Made by a program: the position numbers and the translations under genes. Below the pieces are notes generated by a model. The model searched no databases. It had not been told where the DNA came from and saw only the letters and a program-made list of their open reading frames with translations. A DNA stretch of 64,000 nt from Pictodentalium vernedei (taxonomy: Eukaryota > Mollusca > Scaphopoda > Dentaliida > Dentaliidae): positions 5,452,457-5,516,456 of the forward strand of contig CM062292.1 of the NCBI GenBank assembly GCA_031216915.1, given 5' to 3'. This document shows positions 48,288 through 59,509 of the stretch, piece by piece. How positions within the stretch are numbered: position 1 is the first letter of the stretch; each line of letters begins with the position of its first letter.

Positions 48288-49627
48288 ATTGTAGTGACAG
48301 GAGTTGCTGGTACAGCGGTTAATCATGACAACAGCAGGATCAATTTTTCCAAAATAGAGAATCATTGCTGTCCACTTTATGTGTTGGCTTCCAGGTCCTA
48401 TTATTTAGAGAAGTAACTATCTATTGACATAGCCCATTGAGAGGAAGTGTGAATAAATAATTTTGGCTCCACTACCCGGGTACCTTCGGGTCTAAAAACC
48501 AATATAAATACATTTTTCAAAATCTATTACAATCTTTTAATATTTGTACCCGAGATATTAAATGTACAGGTCCTAATTTAATAATCTTTTTTCCTTTGCA
48601 GATGAGAAAATCTTATTCAGAAAATTTTCAATTATCAAGCCACAGTATGCTCGACAGAATTTAGTGTCATGAGTTGCTGGTGCTGCGGTTAATCATGACA
48701 ACAGCAGGATGAATTTTGCCAAAATAGAAAATCCCAGCTGTCCACTTTAGGCGTTGGCTTCCAGGTCCTATTATTTAGAGCAGTAACTATCTATTGACCT
48801 AGCCCATGCAGAGGAAGTGTGAATAGATAATTTTGGCTCCACTACCCGGGTACCTACGGGTCTATATACCAATATAAATACATTTTTCAAAATCTATTAT
48901 ATTCTTTCAATATTTGTACCAGAGATATTAAATGTTCAGTTCCTAATTTAATAATCTTTTTTCCTTTGCAGATGAGAAAATCTTATTCAGAAAATTTTCA
49001 ATTATCAAGCCACAGTATGCTCGACAGAATTTAGTGTCATGAGTTGCTGGTGCTGCGGTTAATCATGACAACAGCAGGATGAATTTTGCCAAAATAGAAA
49101 ATCCCAGCTGTCCACTTTAGGCATTGGCTTCCAGGTCCTATTATTTAGAGCAGTAACTATCTATTGACCTAGCCTATGCAGAGGAAGTGTGAATAGATAA
49201 TTTTGGCTCCACTACCCGAATACCTACGGGTCTATATACCAATATCAATACATTTAACAAAAATTTATTACATTCTTTTAATATTTGTACCAGAGATATT
49301 AAATGTTTACTTAATAAATCAATAATCTTCTTCCTTTGCAGATGAGAAAACCTTAATCAGAAAATTTTACATAATCGCGCCACAGTATGCTCGGCAGAAT
49401 TTAGTGTCATGAGTTGCTGGTGCTGCGATTAATCATGACAACAGCAGGATCAATTTTGCCAAAATTGAAAACCCCGCTGTCGACTTTTGGCATTGGTTAC
49501 CAGGTCGTATTATTTAGAGCAGTAACTATCTATTGACCAAGCCCATTCAGAGGAAGTGTGAATAGATAATTTTTGCTCCACTACCCTGGTACCTACGGGT
49601 CTATATACCAATATAAATACATTTTTC
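48288..49627 (+). repeat. 370-bp satellite monomers (3 short halves)
   Basis: Short halves end near 48602, 48972 and 49342. The block shares ATACATTTAACAAAAATTTA and GGCATTGGTTACCAGGTC variants with 46061-47399, which marks a recent duplication. Confidence 0.88.
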
Positions 49628-50528
49628 AATAAAAGTTTTTTATTGGCTTTTACGGTCACAGTCATGACGAGTATATCATGACCACAACATAGGTATGGCG
49701 TGAAGTTTAGCAATGGTTTATACCCACGCTGCCCACTTCAGAGGACTTTCACATCTACAACTGGTTACTGGATCCGATTGCTTTCCAGTAAAGCAGAACT
49801 GTTCATCTTCCCAAAGTTCCCAGAGGGAGCTGTCCACTTTACGTATTGGCCAACATGTCTAATTATCTAAAGCAGTAATGGACTATTCACCTAACCTATG
49901 AAGAGATAGACTAAACAGACAATTTAGGATCTATTACATGTGTACATACAGGTTTTCTGACCAATATAACCAGAAGAGAATGAATTAAATGGAAAGATCC
50001 AGTGATGCCAAACCATACACTTAAGTTTCTACAGAAAAGACAACACACAAAAGCTACATATCAAATTTGGAAAAAAAATCAGGTGAGGGATGTGGCCGGT
50101 TAGGTGTACTAATCAAAATTTTCACAATTTATATGTCAAATCCAAGATGGCCTGTGGCAGCCATTGCTTTTCAACAAAAAGCAGAAAATTTGATAGCTCC
50201 AATCTAGACATCATACCAAAGCTACATATGAAATTTGAAGAAGACAGGGTGAGGAATGCCGACTGTAGGGTGCTCTGATGGGACTGTCGATAAGTTAAAT
50301 GCAAAATACAAGATGGCCACTGCCAGCCACATTTTTCAACAAAATTCGGAAGAATTTGACAGCTCCCATCTGGACATCACAGCAAAGCTACCATAACCCC
50401 TACCTACCTGCCAACCAACCTACCTACCTGCCTGCCTGCCTGCCTGCCTGCCTGCCAGCCAGCCAGCCAGCCAGCCAGCCTGCCAGCCAGCCTGCCTGCC
50501 TGCCTGCCCTAATCTACCCTACCTACAG
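49628..50528 (+). repeat. Satellite long half 16 (901 bp, CCTG/CCAG tract)
   Basis: Tract at about 50400-50508, mostly CCTG with a CCAG block. The antisense 67-codon frame (49510-49713) is intact. Confidence 0.85.
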
Positions 50529-52233
50529 ATTGTAGTGACAGGAGTTGCTGGTACAGCGGTTAATCATGACAACAGCAGGATCAATTTTTCCAAAATAGAG
50601 AATCATTGCTGTCCACTTTATGTGTTGGCTTCCAGGTCCTATTATTTAGAGAAGTAACTATCTATTGACATAGCCCATTGAGAGGAAGTGTGAATAAATA
50701 ATTTTGGCTCCACTACCCGGGTACCTTCGGGTCTAAAAACCAATATAAATACATTTTTCAAAATCTATTACAATCTTTTAATATTTGTACCAGAGATATT
50801 AAATGTACAGGTCCTAATTTAATAATCTTTTTTCCTTTGCAGATGAGAAAATCTTATTCAGAAAATTTTCAATTATCAAGCCACAGTATGCTCGACAGAA
50901 TTTAGTGTCATGAGTTGCTGGTGCTGCGGTTAATCATGACAACAGCAGGATGAATTTTGCCAAAATAGGAAATCCCTGCTGTCCACTTTAGGCGTTGGCT
51001 TCCAGGTCCTATTATTTAGAGCAGTAACTATCTATTGACCTAGCCCATGCAGAGGAAGTGTGAATAGATAATTTTGGCTCCACTACCCGGGTACCTACAG
51101 GTTTATATACCAATATAAATACATTTTTCAAAATCTATTACATTCTTTTAATATTTCTACCAGAGATATTAAATGTTCAGTTCCTAATTCAATGATCTTT
51201 TTCCTTTGCAGATGAGATCTTATTCAGAAAATTTTCAATTATCAAGCCACAGTATGCTCGACAGAATTTAGTGTCATGAGTTGCTGGTGCTGCGGTTAAT
51301 CATGACAACAGCAGGATGTATTTTGCCAATATAGAAAATCCCAGCTGTCCACTTTAGGCGTTGGCTTCCAGGTCCTATTATTTAGAGCAGTAACTATCTA
51401 TTGACCTAGCCCATTCAGAGGAAGTGTGAATAGATAATTTTGGCTCCACTACCCGGGCACCTACGGGTCTAAATACCAATATAAATACATTTTTCAAAAT
51501 CTATTACATTCTTTTAATATTTCTACCAGAGATATTAAATGTTCAGTTCCTAATTCAATAATCGTTTTCCTTTGCAGAGGAGAAACTCTTATTCTGAAAA
51601 TTTTCAATTATCAAGCCACAGTACGCTCGACAGAATTTAGTGCCATGAGTTGCTGGTGCTGCGGTTAATCATGACAACAGCAGGATGTATTTTGCCAATA
51701 TAGAAAATCCCAGCTGTCCACTTTAGGCGTTGGCTTCCAGGTCCTATTATTTAGAGCAGTAACAATCTATTGACCTAGCCCATTCAGAGGAAGTGTGAAT
51801 AGATAATTTTGGCTCAACTAACCGGGTACCTACGGGTCTATATACCAATATCAATACATTTTTCAAAAATTTACAACATTCTTTTAATATTTGTACCAGA
51901 GATATCAAATGTTTCATTAATAATTCAATAATCTTCTTCCTTTGCAGATGAGAAAACCTTATTCAGAAAATTTTACATAATCGAGCCACAGTATGCTCAG
52001 CAGAATTTAGTGTCATGAGTTGCTGGTGCTGCGATTAATCATGACAACAGCAGGATCAATTTTGCCAAAATAGAAATCCCCGCTGTCGACTTTTGGCATT
52101 GGCTTCCAGGTCCTATTATTTAGAGCAGTAACTATCTATTGACCTAGCCCATTCAGAGGAAGTGTGAATAGATAATTTTGGCTCCACTACCCGGGTACCT
52201 ACGGGTCTATATACCAATATAATTACATTTTTC
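50529..52233 (+). repeat. 370-bp satellite monomers (4 short halves)
   Basis: Short halves end near 50842, 51211, 51576 and 51946. The block parallels 14755-16459 in order and variants (GATGAGATCTTATTC, then GCAGAGGAGAAAC), so the two are copies of one higher-order unit. Confidence 0.88.
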
Positions 52234-53094
52234 AATAAAATAATTTTATTGGCATTTAAGGTCACAGTCATGACGAGTATATCATGACCACAATATAGGT
52301 ATGGCGTGAAGTTTAGCAATGGTTTATACCAACGCTGCCCACTTCAGAGGACTTTCACATCTACAATTGGTTACTGGATCCGATTGCTTTCCAGTAAAGC
52401 AGAACTGCTCATCTTCCCAAAGTTCCCAGAGGTAGCTGTCCACTTTACGTATTGGCCACCATGTCTAATTATTTAAAGCAGTAATGGACTATTCACCTAA
52501 CCTAGCTATGAAGAGATAGACTAAACAGAAAATTTAGGATCTATTACATGTGTACATACAGGTTTTCTGACCAATATAAAAAGAAGAGAATGAATTAAAT
52601 AGAAAGATCCAGTGATGCCAAACCATACACTTAAGTTTCTACAGAAAAGACAACACACAAAAGCTACATATGAATTCTGAAAAAAAAATCAGGTGAGGGA
52701 TGTGGCCGGTTAGGTGTACTAATCAAAATTTTCACAATTTATATGTCAAGTCCAAGATGGCCTGTGGCAGCCATTGCTTTTCAACAAAAAGCAGAAAATT
52801 TGATGGCTCCAATCTAGACATCATACCAAAGTTACATATGAAATTCAAAGAAGACAGAGTGAAGAATGCCGACTGTAGGGTGCTCTGATGGGACTGTCGA
52901 CAAGTTAAATGTAAAATACAAGATGGCCACTGGCAGCCACATTTTTCAACAAAATTCGGAAGAATTTGACAGCTCCCATCTGGACATCACAGCAAAGCTA
53001 CCCTACCCCTACCTACCTACCAACCAACCAACCAACCACCTACCTACCTACCTACCTACCTACCCTACTCTACCCAACCTACAGAATGTTGGGT
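52234..53094 (+). repeat. Satellite long half 17 (861 bp, CCTA tract)
   Basis: The last full long half. Tract at about 53000-53092. The antisense 67-codon frame (52116-52319) is intact, with one C-to-Y change. Confidence 0.85.
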
Positions 53095-53686
53095 CACGAG
53101 TTGCTGGTGCTGCTGTTAATCATGACAACAGCAGGATCAATTTTTCAAAATAGAAAATCATTGCTGTCCACTTTATGCGTTGGCTTCCAGGTCTTATTAT
53201 TTAGAGAAGTAACTATCTATTGACTTAGCCCATTGAGAGGAAATGTGAATAAATAATTTTGGCTCCACTGACCGGGTACCTTCGGGTCTAAAAACCAATA
53301 TAAATACATTTTTCAAAATCTATTACATTCTTTTAATATTTGTACCAGAGATATTAAATGTTCAGTTCCTAATTTAATAATCTTTTTTCCTTTGCAGATG
53401 AGAAAATCTTATTCAGAAAAGTTTCAATTATCAAGCCACAGTATGCTCAACAGAATTTAGTGCCATGAGTTGCTGGTGCTGCTGTTAATCATGACAACAG
53501 CAGGATGAATTTTGCCAAAATAGAAAATCCCTGCTGTCCACTTTAGGCGTTGGCTTCCAGGTCCTATTATTTAGAGCAGTAACTATCTATTGACCTAGCC
53601 CATTCAGAGGAAGTGTGAATAGATAATTTTGGCTCCACTACCCGGGTACCTACGGGTCTATATACCAATATAAATACATACATTTT
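53095..53686 (+). repeat. 370-bp satellite monomer at right edge
   Basis: One short half ending near 53398. The following shared half is entered by a SINE at 53700. Confidence 0.85.
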
Positions 53687-53699
53687 TCAAAATTTATTA

Positions 53700-53963
53700 T
53701 TTATTTCTTTATTGGTGTTTAAGGTCACATATTTCTGCAGAATGGCTAACCATGACTGTGGCAGTTTTACAGGTGGAGAAAGCCGGCGTACCCAGAGAGA
53801 ACCATCAAGCAATGGCGGGCAACTGTCAGCTCCCCAACATACCAACTCCACACAAACAGGGTTAGGATTGGTTGAAGACAGGTGCACCATCAACGTGCAG
53901 TACGCCTTAGTACACAACGTCGTCATGCCCACACAGCTCTACGAACTGAGCTGCTGCGCCCCA
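53700..53963 (-). mobile_element. tRNA-derived SINE with 13-bp target duplication
   Basis: Flanked by TCAAAATTTATTA at 53687-53699 and 53964-53976. Read on minus, it starts GGGGCGCAGCAGCTCAGTTC then GTAGAGCTG, an A-box-like tRNA head. It ends GTGACCTTAAACACCAATAA followed by AGAAATAAAT. The head, tail and target duplication together support a SINE. The tail matches the first part of every satellite long half and the relics at 57073, 57325 and 57757. The frames on both strands (53687-53987) are not genes. Confidence 0.8.
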
Positions 53964-53976
53964 TCAAAATTTATTA

Positions 53977-54117
53977 CATTCTTCTAATATTTGTACCCGA
54001 GATATTAAATGTTTAGTTAATAATTCAATAATCTTCTTCCTTTGCAGGTGAGAAAATCTTATTCAGAAAATTTTACATAATCGAGCCACAGTTTGCTCGA
54101 CAAAATTTAGTGTCATG
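53977..54117 (+). repeat. Satellite short half after the SINE
   Basis: It runs from CATTCTTCTAATATTTG through TTCCTTTGCAGGTGAG to GTCATGAG. Confidence 0.8.
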
Positions 54118-54430
54118 AGTTGCTGGTGCTGCCATATTTTTCAACAAAATTCGGAAAAATTTGATAGCTCCCATCTAGACATCACACCAAAGCTACCCTA
54201 ACTCCTACCTACCTACCAACCAACCTACCTACTATCTACCTACCCTACCCTACCCTACCTACAGAATGTAGTGTCATGAGTTGCTGGTGCTGCCATATTT
54301 TTAACAAAATTCGGAAAATTTGATAGCTCCCATCTAGACATCACACCAAAGCTACCCTACCTACCTACCAACCAACCTACCTACTATCTACCTACCCTAC
54401 CCTACCCTACCTACAGATTGTAGTGTCATG
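54118..54430 (+). repeat. Two short tandem units with CCTA tracts
   Basis: Two units of about 155-160 bp, each GTTGCTGGTGCTGCCATATT, the second minisatellite half, a CCTA tract and CTACAG. They look like collapsed long halves in which the shared half and the first 600 bp were deleted. Confidence 0.75.
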
Positions 54431-54565
54431 AGTTGCTGGTACTGCGGATAATCATAGCAACAGCAGGATCAATTTTTCCAAAATAGAAAATCCCAGCTGT
54501 CCACTTTAGGCGTTGGCTTCCAGGTCCTATTATTTAGAGCAGTAACTAAATGTTCAGTTCCTAAT
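54431..54565 (+). repeat. Deleted satellite monomer
   Basis: The shared half is cut at GAGCAGTAACTA and fused directly to AATGTTCAGTTCCTAAT. Confidence 0.7.
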
Positions 54566-54569
54566 TTAA

Positions 54570-54811
54570 CTGGTAGAGTGCTGGAAGCCCATATTTGGGC
54601 TTTATTCTGAAGTGCAGGTGCCTCAATTTCAAGGCTTCGTATTCTGTGGATGTGCTTCGTTTCATCTTGGAAGTAAAATTATTTAGTCTGTGTGGAGTTG
54701 CCTTGTAACAATTTATGGGAGAGTGCCTCTAGGCACTCTCCCATAAATTGTAACAAGGCAAAGACATGTGAACAAATTTTCACTATCAAAAATAATTCAG
54801 CACTCTACCAG
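54570..54811. mobile_element. 242-bp MITE with TTAA duplication and central hairpin
   Basis: Terminal repeats CTGGTAGAGTGCTG / CAGCACTCTACCAG (14 of 14), flanked by TTAA at 54566-54569 and 54812-54815. The empty site TAATTTAATAATC is present in other monomers. The centre holds a near-perfect palindrome at about 54710-54774 (arms TTGCCTTGTAACAATTTATG and GGAGAGTGCCT). TTAA is the target of piggyBac- and Kolobok-type transposases, so it is a non-autonomous relative of one of these. Confidence 0.85.
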
Positions 54812-55900
54812 TTAATAATCTTTTTCCTTTGCAGAAGAGAAAATCTTATTCCGAAAATTTTTAATTATCAAGCCACAGTATGCTCGACAGAATTTAGTGT
54901 ACTAATCAAATTGTTCACAATTTATATGTCAAATCCAAGATGGCCTGTGGCAGCCATGCTTTTCAACAAAAAGCAGAAAATTGGATAGCTCCAATCTAGA
55001 CATCATACCAAAGGCTACATATGAAATTCGAAGAAGACAGGGTGAGGAATGCAGACTGTTGGGTGTTCTGACGGGACTGTCGACAGGTTAAATGCAAAAT
55101 CCAAGATGGCCACTGGCAGCCATATTTTTCAACAAAATTCAGAAGAATTTGATAGCTACCATCTAGACATCACACCAAAGATACATATGAAATATGATAA
55201 AGATTGGGCAAGAGATGCAGCCTGGAGGGTGTGCTAATGGAATTGTTGACATTTTATATGCCAAATCCCTGATGGCTGCTGGAGGCCATATTTTTCAATG
55301 AAATTCAAAAAGATTTGATAGCTCCTTTCTAGACATCATACCCAACCTCCATATGAAATCAGAAAAAGATAGGGTGAGAGATGTGGTCTGTAGGATGTGC
55401 TAATGGAATTGATGACAATCTGTAGGCAAAATCTAAGAGGGCTCTTGGCGGTCATGTTTTTCAATGAAATTTGTAAAAATTTGATAGCTCCCATCTAGAT
55501 ATTGCCCTAAAACCACATAAGACATTTGGGACTGATCGGGTGAAGGCTGCTGCTGCCTGTAGGGTTTGTTAAAGGAATTGTTGAGCAATTTATATCCAAA
55601 TCCAAGATGGTTACTGGTGGCCATGTTTTAAATGAAATTCAGAAAAATTTGATAATTCCCACCTAGACAATTCCCAAAAGCCACATATGAAATTTGGGAC
55701 TGATTGGGTGAGAGTAGCGGCCTGTAGGATGTGCTAAAGGAGTTGTTGGGACAATTTATATCCAAATTCATGACTGCTGGACGCTATGTTTTTTAAACGA
55801 AATTTTGAAAAATTCAATAGCTCCCATCTAGACATTGACCCAAAGCTATGTATGAAATATGGACCTGATCAGTGAGAGCTGCAGCCTGTAGGGTGTGGTA
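54812..55900 (+). repeat. Decayed minisatellite, about six copies of a 165-175 bp unit
   Basis: After a short satellite piece (to about 54895), units of the form AAATCCAAGATGGCC..., GAAAAATTTGATAGCTCCCA, CTAGACAT..., CACATATGAAAT..., GTAGGGTGTGCTAA recur to 55900. Copies diverge more toward the right. The first two correspond to the two units kept in every long half, so this block resembles the source sequence. It ends in a GGATGGATGGACAGATGGAT stretch. Confidence 0.75.
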
Positions 55901-56410
55901 AAAGAATTGTGGATAGACACAGGAACATATGAATGTATGGATGGATGGACAGATGGATGGATGGATGGACAATGGATCACAACCTATCCAACAGCTCATA
56001 CTTCACGTTGACAAGTTCAGCAAAAAAATTAAGAAGGGCGATAACTAGCCATCTTGGCCTTAAAAAATAATGGTTATCATAAATGCCTATTCTTAAAATC
56101 CAAATATTTACAGTTATTTGCCATATTAATGGTCTCCGTAAGACCGCCACACTGTCTTTCCAACAGCACCAGCCATCCCAAGGCCTGGAGAAGTAGGAGG
56201 GAAAGTGTGGCAATCCCACAGAGACTACTTTGTTGGCAGAACCAAATAAAATATACAAAGCCCACAAGGCAGAATTCATTAATACTAAAAACTTCATTTT
56301 GCCACTGATGGCGTTCGTAAGCTGCAGGAGAATCAATCGTTTCCCTAGGCCATGCTAGGAGAGCAATTTTTTAGTCCTACTGCATTTTTAATAATGCCGG
56401 ACCTGGTTCC
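55901..56410. other. Non-coding stretch with a dispersed fragment
   Basis: Contains GGATGGA repeats (55938-55972) and AAGGCAGAATTCATTAATAC at about 56266, also present near 1060. The 119-codon minus-strand frame (55977-56336) has no recognisable domain. Confidence 0.4.
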
Positions 56411-57070
56411 ACTTTCAATCTCTTTACTTTGTAGATGTGAAAATCTTACTCAGAAAACTTCATATCAAACCAGTGTGCTTGATAAAGTTTTGTGTTATGA
56501 GTTACTGGTGAGGCAGTTAATCATGACAACAACAGGTCCACTTTGCCAAAATAGAAGATCCCTGCTGTCCACTTTAGGCATTGGCTTCCAGGTCCTATTA
56601 TTTAGTAACTATCTATTGACTTCGCCCTTTCAGAGGAAGTGTGAATAGATAATTTTGGCTCCACTACCCGGGTACCTACGGGTCTATATACCAATATAAA
56701 TACATTTCTCAAAATTTATTACATTATTTTAATATTTGTACCAAAGATATTAAATGTTCAGTTCCTAATTCAATAATCTTTTTCCTTTGCAGAGGAGAAA
56801 ATCTTATTCAGAAATTTTGAATTATCAAGCCACAGTATGCTCGACAGAATTTAGTGTCATGAGTTGCTGGTGCTGCAGTTAATCATGACAACAACAGGAT
56901 CAATTTTGCTAAAATGGTAAATCCATACTGTTCACTTTAGGCATTGGCTTCCAGGTCCTATTATTTAGAGCAGTAACTTTCTATTCACTAAGACCATGAA
57001 AAGGCATTATGAATAGTTCATTTTGTCTCCACTACTCGGGTACCTATGGGTCTATATACCAATATAAATT
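56411..57070 (+). repeat. Diverged satellite monomers (right edge)
   Basis: Two monomers with more substitutions than core copies (GAGTTACTGGTGAGGCAG, ACTACTCGGGTACCTATGGG). This is typical of array edges, where homogenisation is weak. Confidence 0.8.
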
Positions 57071-57603
57071 TATTTATTTATTGGTGTTTAAAGTCACATA
57101 CTTTTGCACAATGGCTGATCATGACAACATGGAGATAAAGTCAAGGTCAGTCAATCTCGGTTATACCCCATGCTGCCTATTTTAGAGGACTCACATCCCA
57201 AGCATTAGTGACTGGGTCCTATTTTACCAATGAAAAAGAGCTTGTTTACCACAGTAAACAAGCACTACTTCACTTTCTGGGATTCCCACGGGGAACCAAT
57301 ATAAATACATTTTAGAAAAAACATTTTATTGGCGTTTAAGGTCACAATCATGATGAGTATATCATGACCAAAACATAGGTATGGCATCAAGTTTACCGGG
57401 GTAGTAATGGTTTATACCCATGCAGCCCACTTTAGAGGACTTTCACACCTGGAATTGGTCACTGGTTCCTATTGCTTTCTAGTAAAGCAGAACTTGTTGA
57501 CCACAGCAATAAATTTGTTTTTTAATTGTTTAACTGGTGGAATGCTAAATTATTTTTTGGTGATCAAAAATGGTCCAGGTATTTTTGCCTTGTTATAATT
57601 TAT

Positions 57604-57645
<42 letters not shown>

Positions 57646-57947
57646 GGGGGGTGCCTATAGCACTCTATACATTATGACAGGAAAATCAATACAGGCTAAT
57701 CATGTGAACAGCAGGGTCACTTTTGCCGTTTACAAAAAGCCCTAGTGTCGATTTTATTTATTTAAAAGGTTACTTTTAGCATCTTTGGCTATTACATGAC
57801 TGCACGAAATGGATGAAGTAAAGTTTAGCCAATCTTTTTTAGTTATTTTTGTTTTTATTTTAGCTATGCTGTCCACTTTAGAAGACTTTCACCCAGGGTG
57901 TTGCTTACCAGTAAAGCAGAACTTGCTTACCACAGTAAACAAGAGGC
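57071..57947. repeat. Three diverged SINE-tail / long-half-like segments
   Basis: TTATTGGTGTTTAAAGTCAC at about 57071, TTATTGGCGTTTAAGGTCAC at about 57327 and a weaker copy at about 57755 each lead into CATGCAGCCCACTTTAGAGG-like and CCAGTAAAGCAGAACTTG-like sequence, as in long halves. The last two flank a second CTGGTGG..-type MITE (from 57534, TTAA at 57530) whose right end I could not place. CTTGTTTACC/GGTAAACAAG-type inverted repeats lie at 57240-57264. Confidence 0.6.
57604..57651 (+). repeat. G homopolymer, 41 G then AGGGGGG
   Basis: It sits in the middle of a MITE hairpin relic (TTATAATTTATGG ... GTGCCTATAGCACTC), where relatives have GGGAGAGTGCC. It has expanded from a short G run. 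Exact length is unreliable in any assembly. Confidence 0.8.
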
Positions 57948-58560
57948 CCCAGAGGGCCTGAGGGTGCCCACCTGACATGGCAGCTTGAATATCAACCCAG
58001 GGAATTGATTCCAACAAGTTGCATCTGCCCCCTTCTAAGAAAAGCTTGTACCAAATATCCAAAGCTTCCGACCAGTGGATCTAAAAAAAATTTTTTTAAA
58101 GAATATTCCTCATACTGAACTAAGTAACAATTCGAGCTCCCACAGAGATCCCAAATATGAACCCAGGACTTGGCTTGAACAAGGTTGAATCTCACCTCCG
58201 TAAGGATGCTGTATGCCAAATATCAAAACATTCCGAGTGGTGGATTTGAAGAAGATTTTTAAACAAAACTCTTTATTTTGAACTAAGTTCCACCCCTCCC
58301 CCCCCCCCCCCCCCCCCCCCCCCCCAAAGATGCTGCATACCAAATATCAAAAGATTCTGATTGGTAGATCTGAAGAAAAAGATTTTTGAAGAATATTCCT
58401 CATACTGCACGAATTTAAACATCTGGGCTCCCACAGAGTCCAAATATGGACCCAGGGATTTGATTTCAACAAACATGTGAAACAATCTTCCAAAGATGTT
58501 ATATATTGAGTCAAAAAAGAAAGTTTATAATAATAGAAACAATGCGAAACTAAAAAAACT
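57948..58560. repeat. Dispersed repeat starting AACAAGAGGCCCC with three internal units
   Basis: Units of about 150-190 bp repeat GAATATTCCTCATACTG, GGGCTCCCACAGAG, AATATGGACCCAGGGATTTG and CAAATATCAAAA..TTC. A run of about 27 C lies at 58299-58325. It is related by its terminus to 40336-40956. Confidence 0.6.
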
Positions 58561-59219
58561 GTGAGCACTGCTCACTAAATGATACCACCCACTCCCACCA
58601 AGAAACATTTTATAACAGTAAAGGTGTGTTTAATGTAGAGAGCACAAACAATGACACCAATGTTTGAAGGTTTCATTGAAATTCATTCACTAGTTTAAAA
58701 GAGGTCGTGGATAGCAAATGACAACAACCCTCCCCCCCCCCACCCCCACACAAGCTTGAACTGACAAAGCTCATTTTTAAATATGGGAAACCCTAAAAAT
58801 GAAAATATATGAAAACAAAACAGGAGGTGCACATCTTCAATATATGTAAAAGAATGTCTGAAAAAGCTTCAATGAAATCTATTCAATGGTTTAAGAGGAG
58901 TTGTGGATAGCAGATCTCTACAGAATGTCAATTGAATTTGACAAAGTTCATTTTTCAAAATGGGAAACTGTAAAAAAGAAAATATCTGAAAACAAAATAG
59001 GAGGTGCACACCTTCAATGTATGTAAAAGAAGGTCTGAGCGTTTCAATGAAATCTGTGCACTGGTTTAAGAGGAGTTGCGGATAGCAGATGTGTACCCCC
59101 CCCCCACCCCTACCCCCCCCCCCACCCCCCAAAGCATAAAGGATGGATGGCCGAACGGATGGACGGACATACCAAGTGATCACTATATAACTCCCACTTT
59201 TCAAGTGGGTGGTATAAAA
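58561..59219 (+). repeat. Dispersed repeat (GTGAGC...CTCAC to GGGTGGTATAAA)
   Basis: Same family as 168-420, with two internal units of about 190 bp containing TTTGACAAAGTTCATTTTTC and GGTTTAAGAGGAGTTG. It ends GGATGGACGGACATACC and CTCCCACTTTTCAAGTGGG. Confidence 0.6.
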
Positions 59220-59509
59220 ATAGCATAAAGGATGAAATATAATAGTTCTAATGTTGCATGTTTGCAGACAAGAAGTCGTGCAAAGGGTTTAATCACATGT
59301 TGTTGTTGTCCACCCAACCATAAACAATTTTGCTACGGATTTCAAAATAACACGTGCTATGCGGGGAATGTCAAATTGAATGGGTGACTGACGATTTTCT
59401 TTGTGTTATGTTGTGCCAGAAAGCCTGGGTTATTGAGAAAACATGCTAGTTATTATTTTATATTTATTATTGATATATGAAATTGAAATATGACGATAAT
59501 TTTTAAAAC
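59220..59509. other. Non-coding, nothing recognised
   Basis: AT-rich sequence with no open frame, hairpin or repeat that I can identify. Confidence 0.4.

Noticed and set aside
1159-54430. CRISPR array
   Set aside because: The repeats are 370 bp and contiguous, without unique spacers, in eukaryotic-looking DNA.
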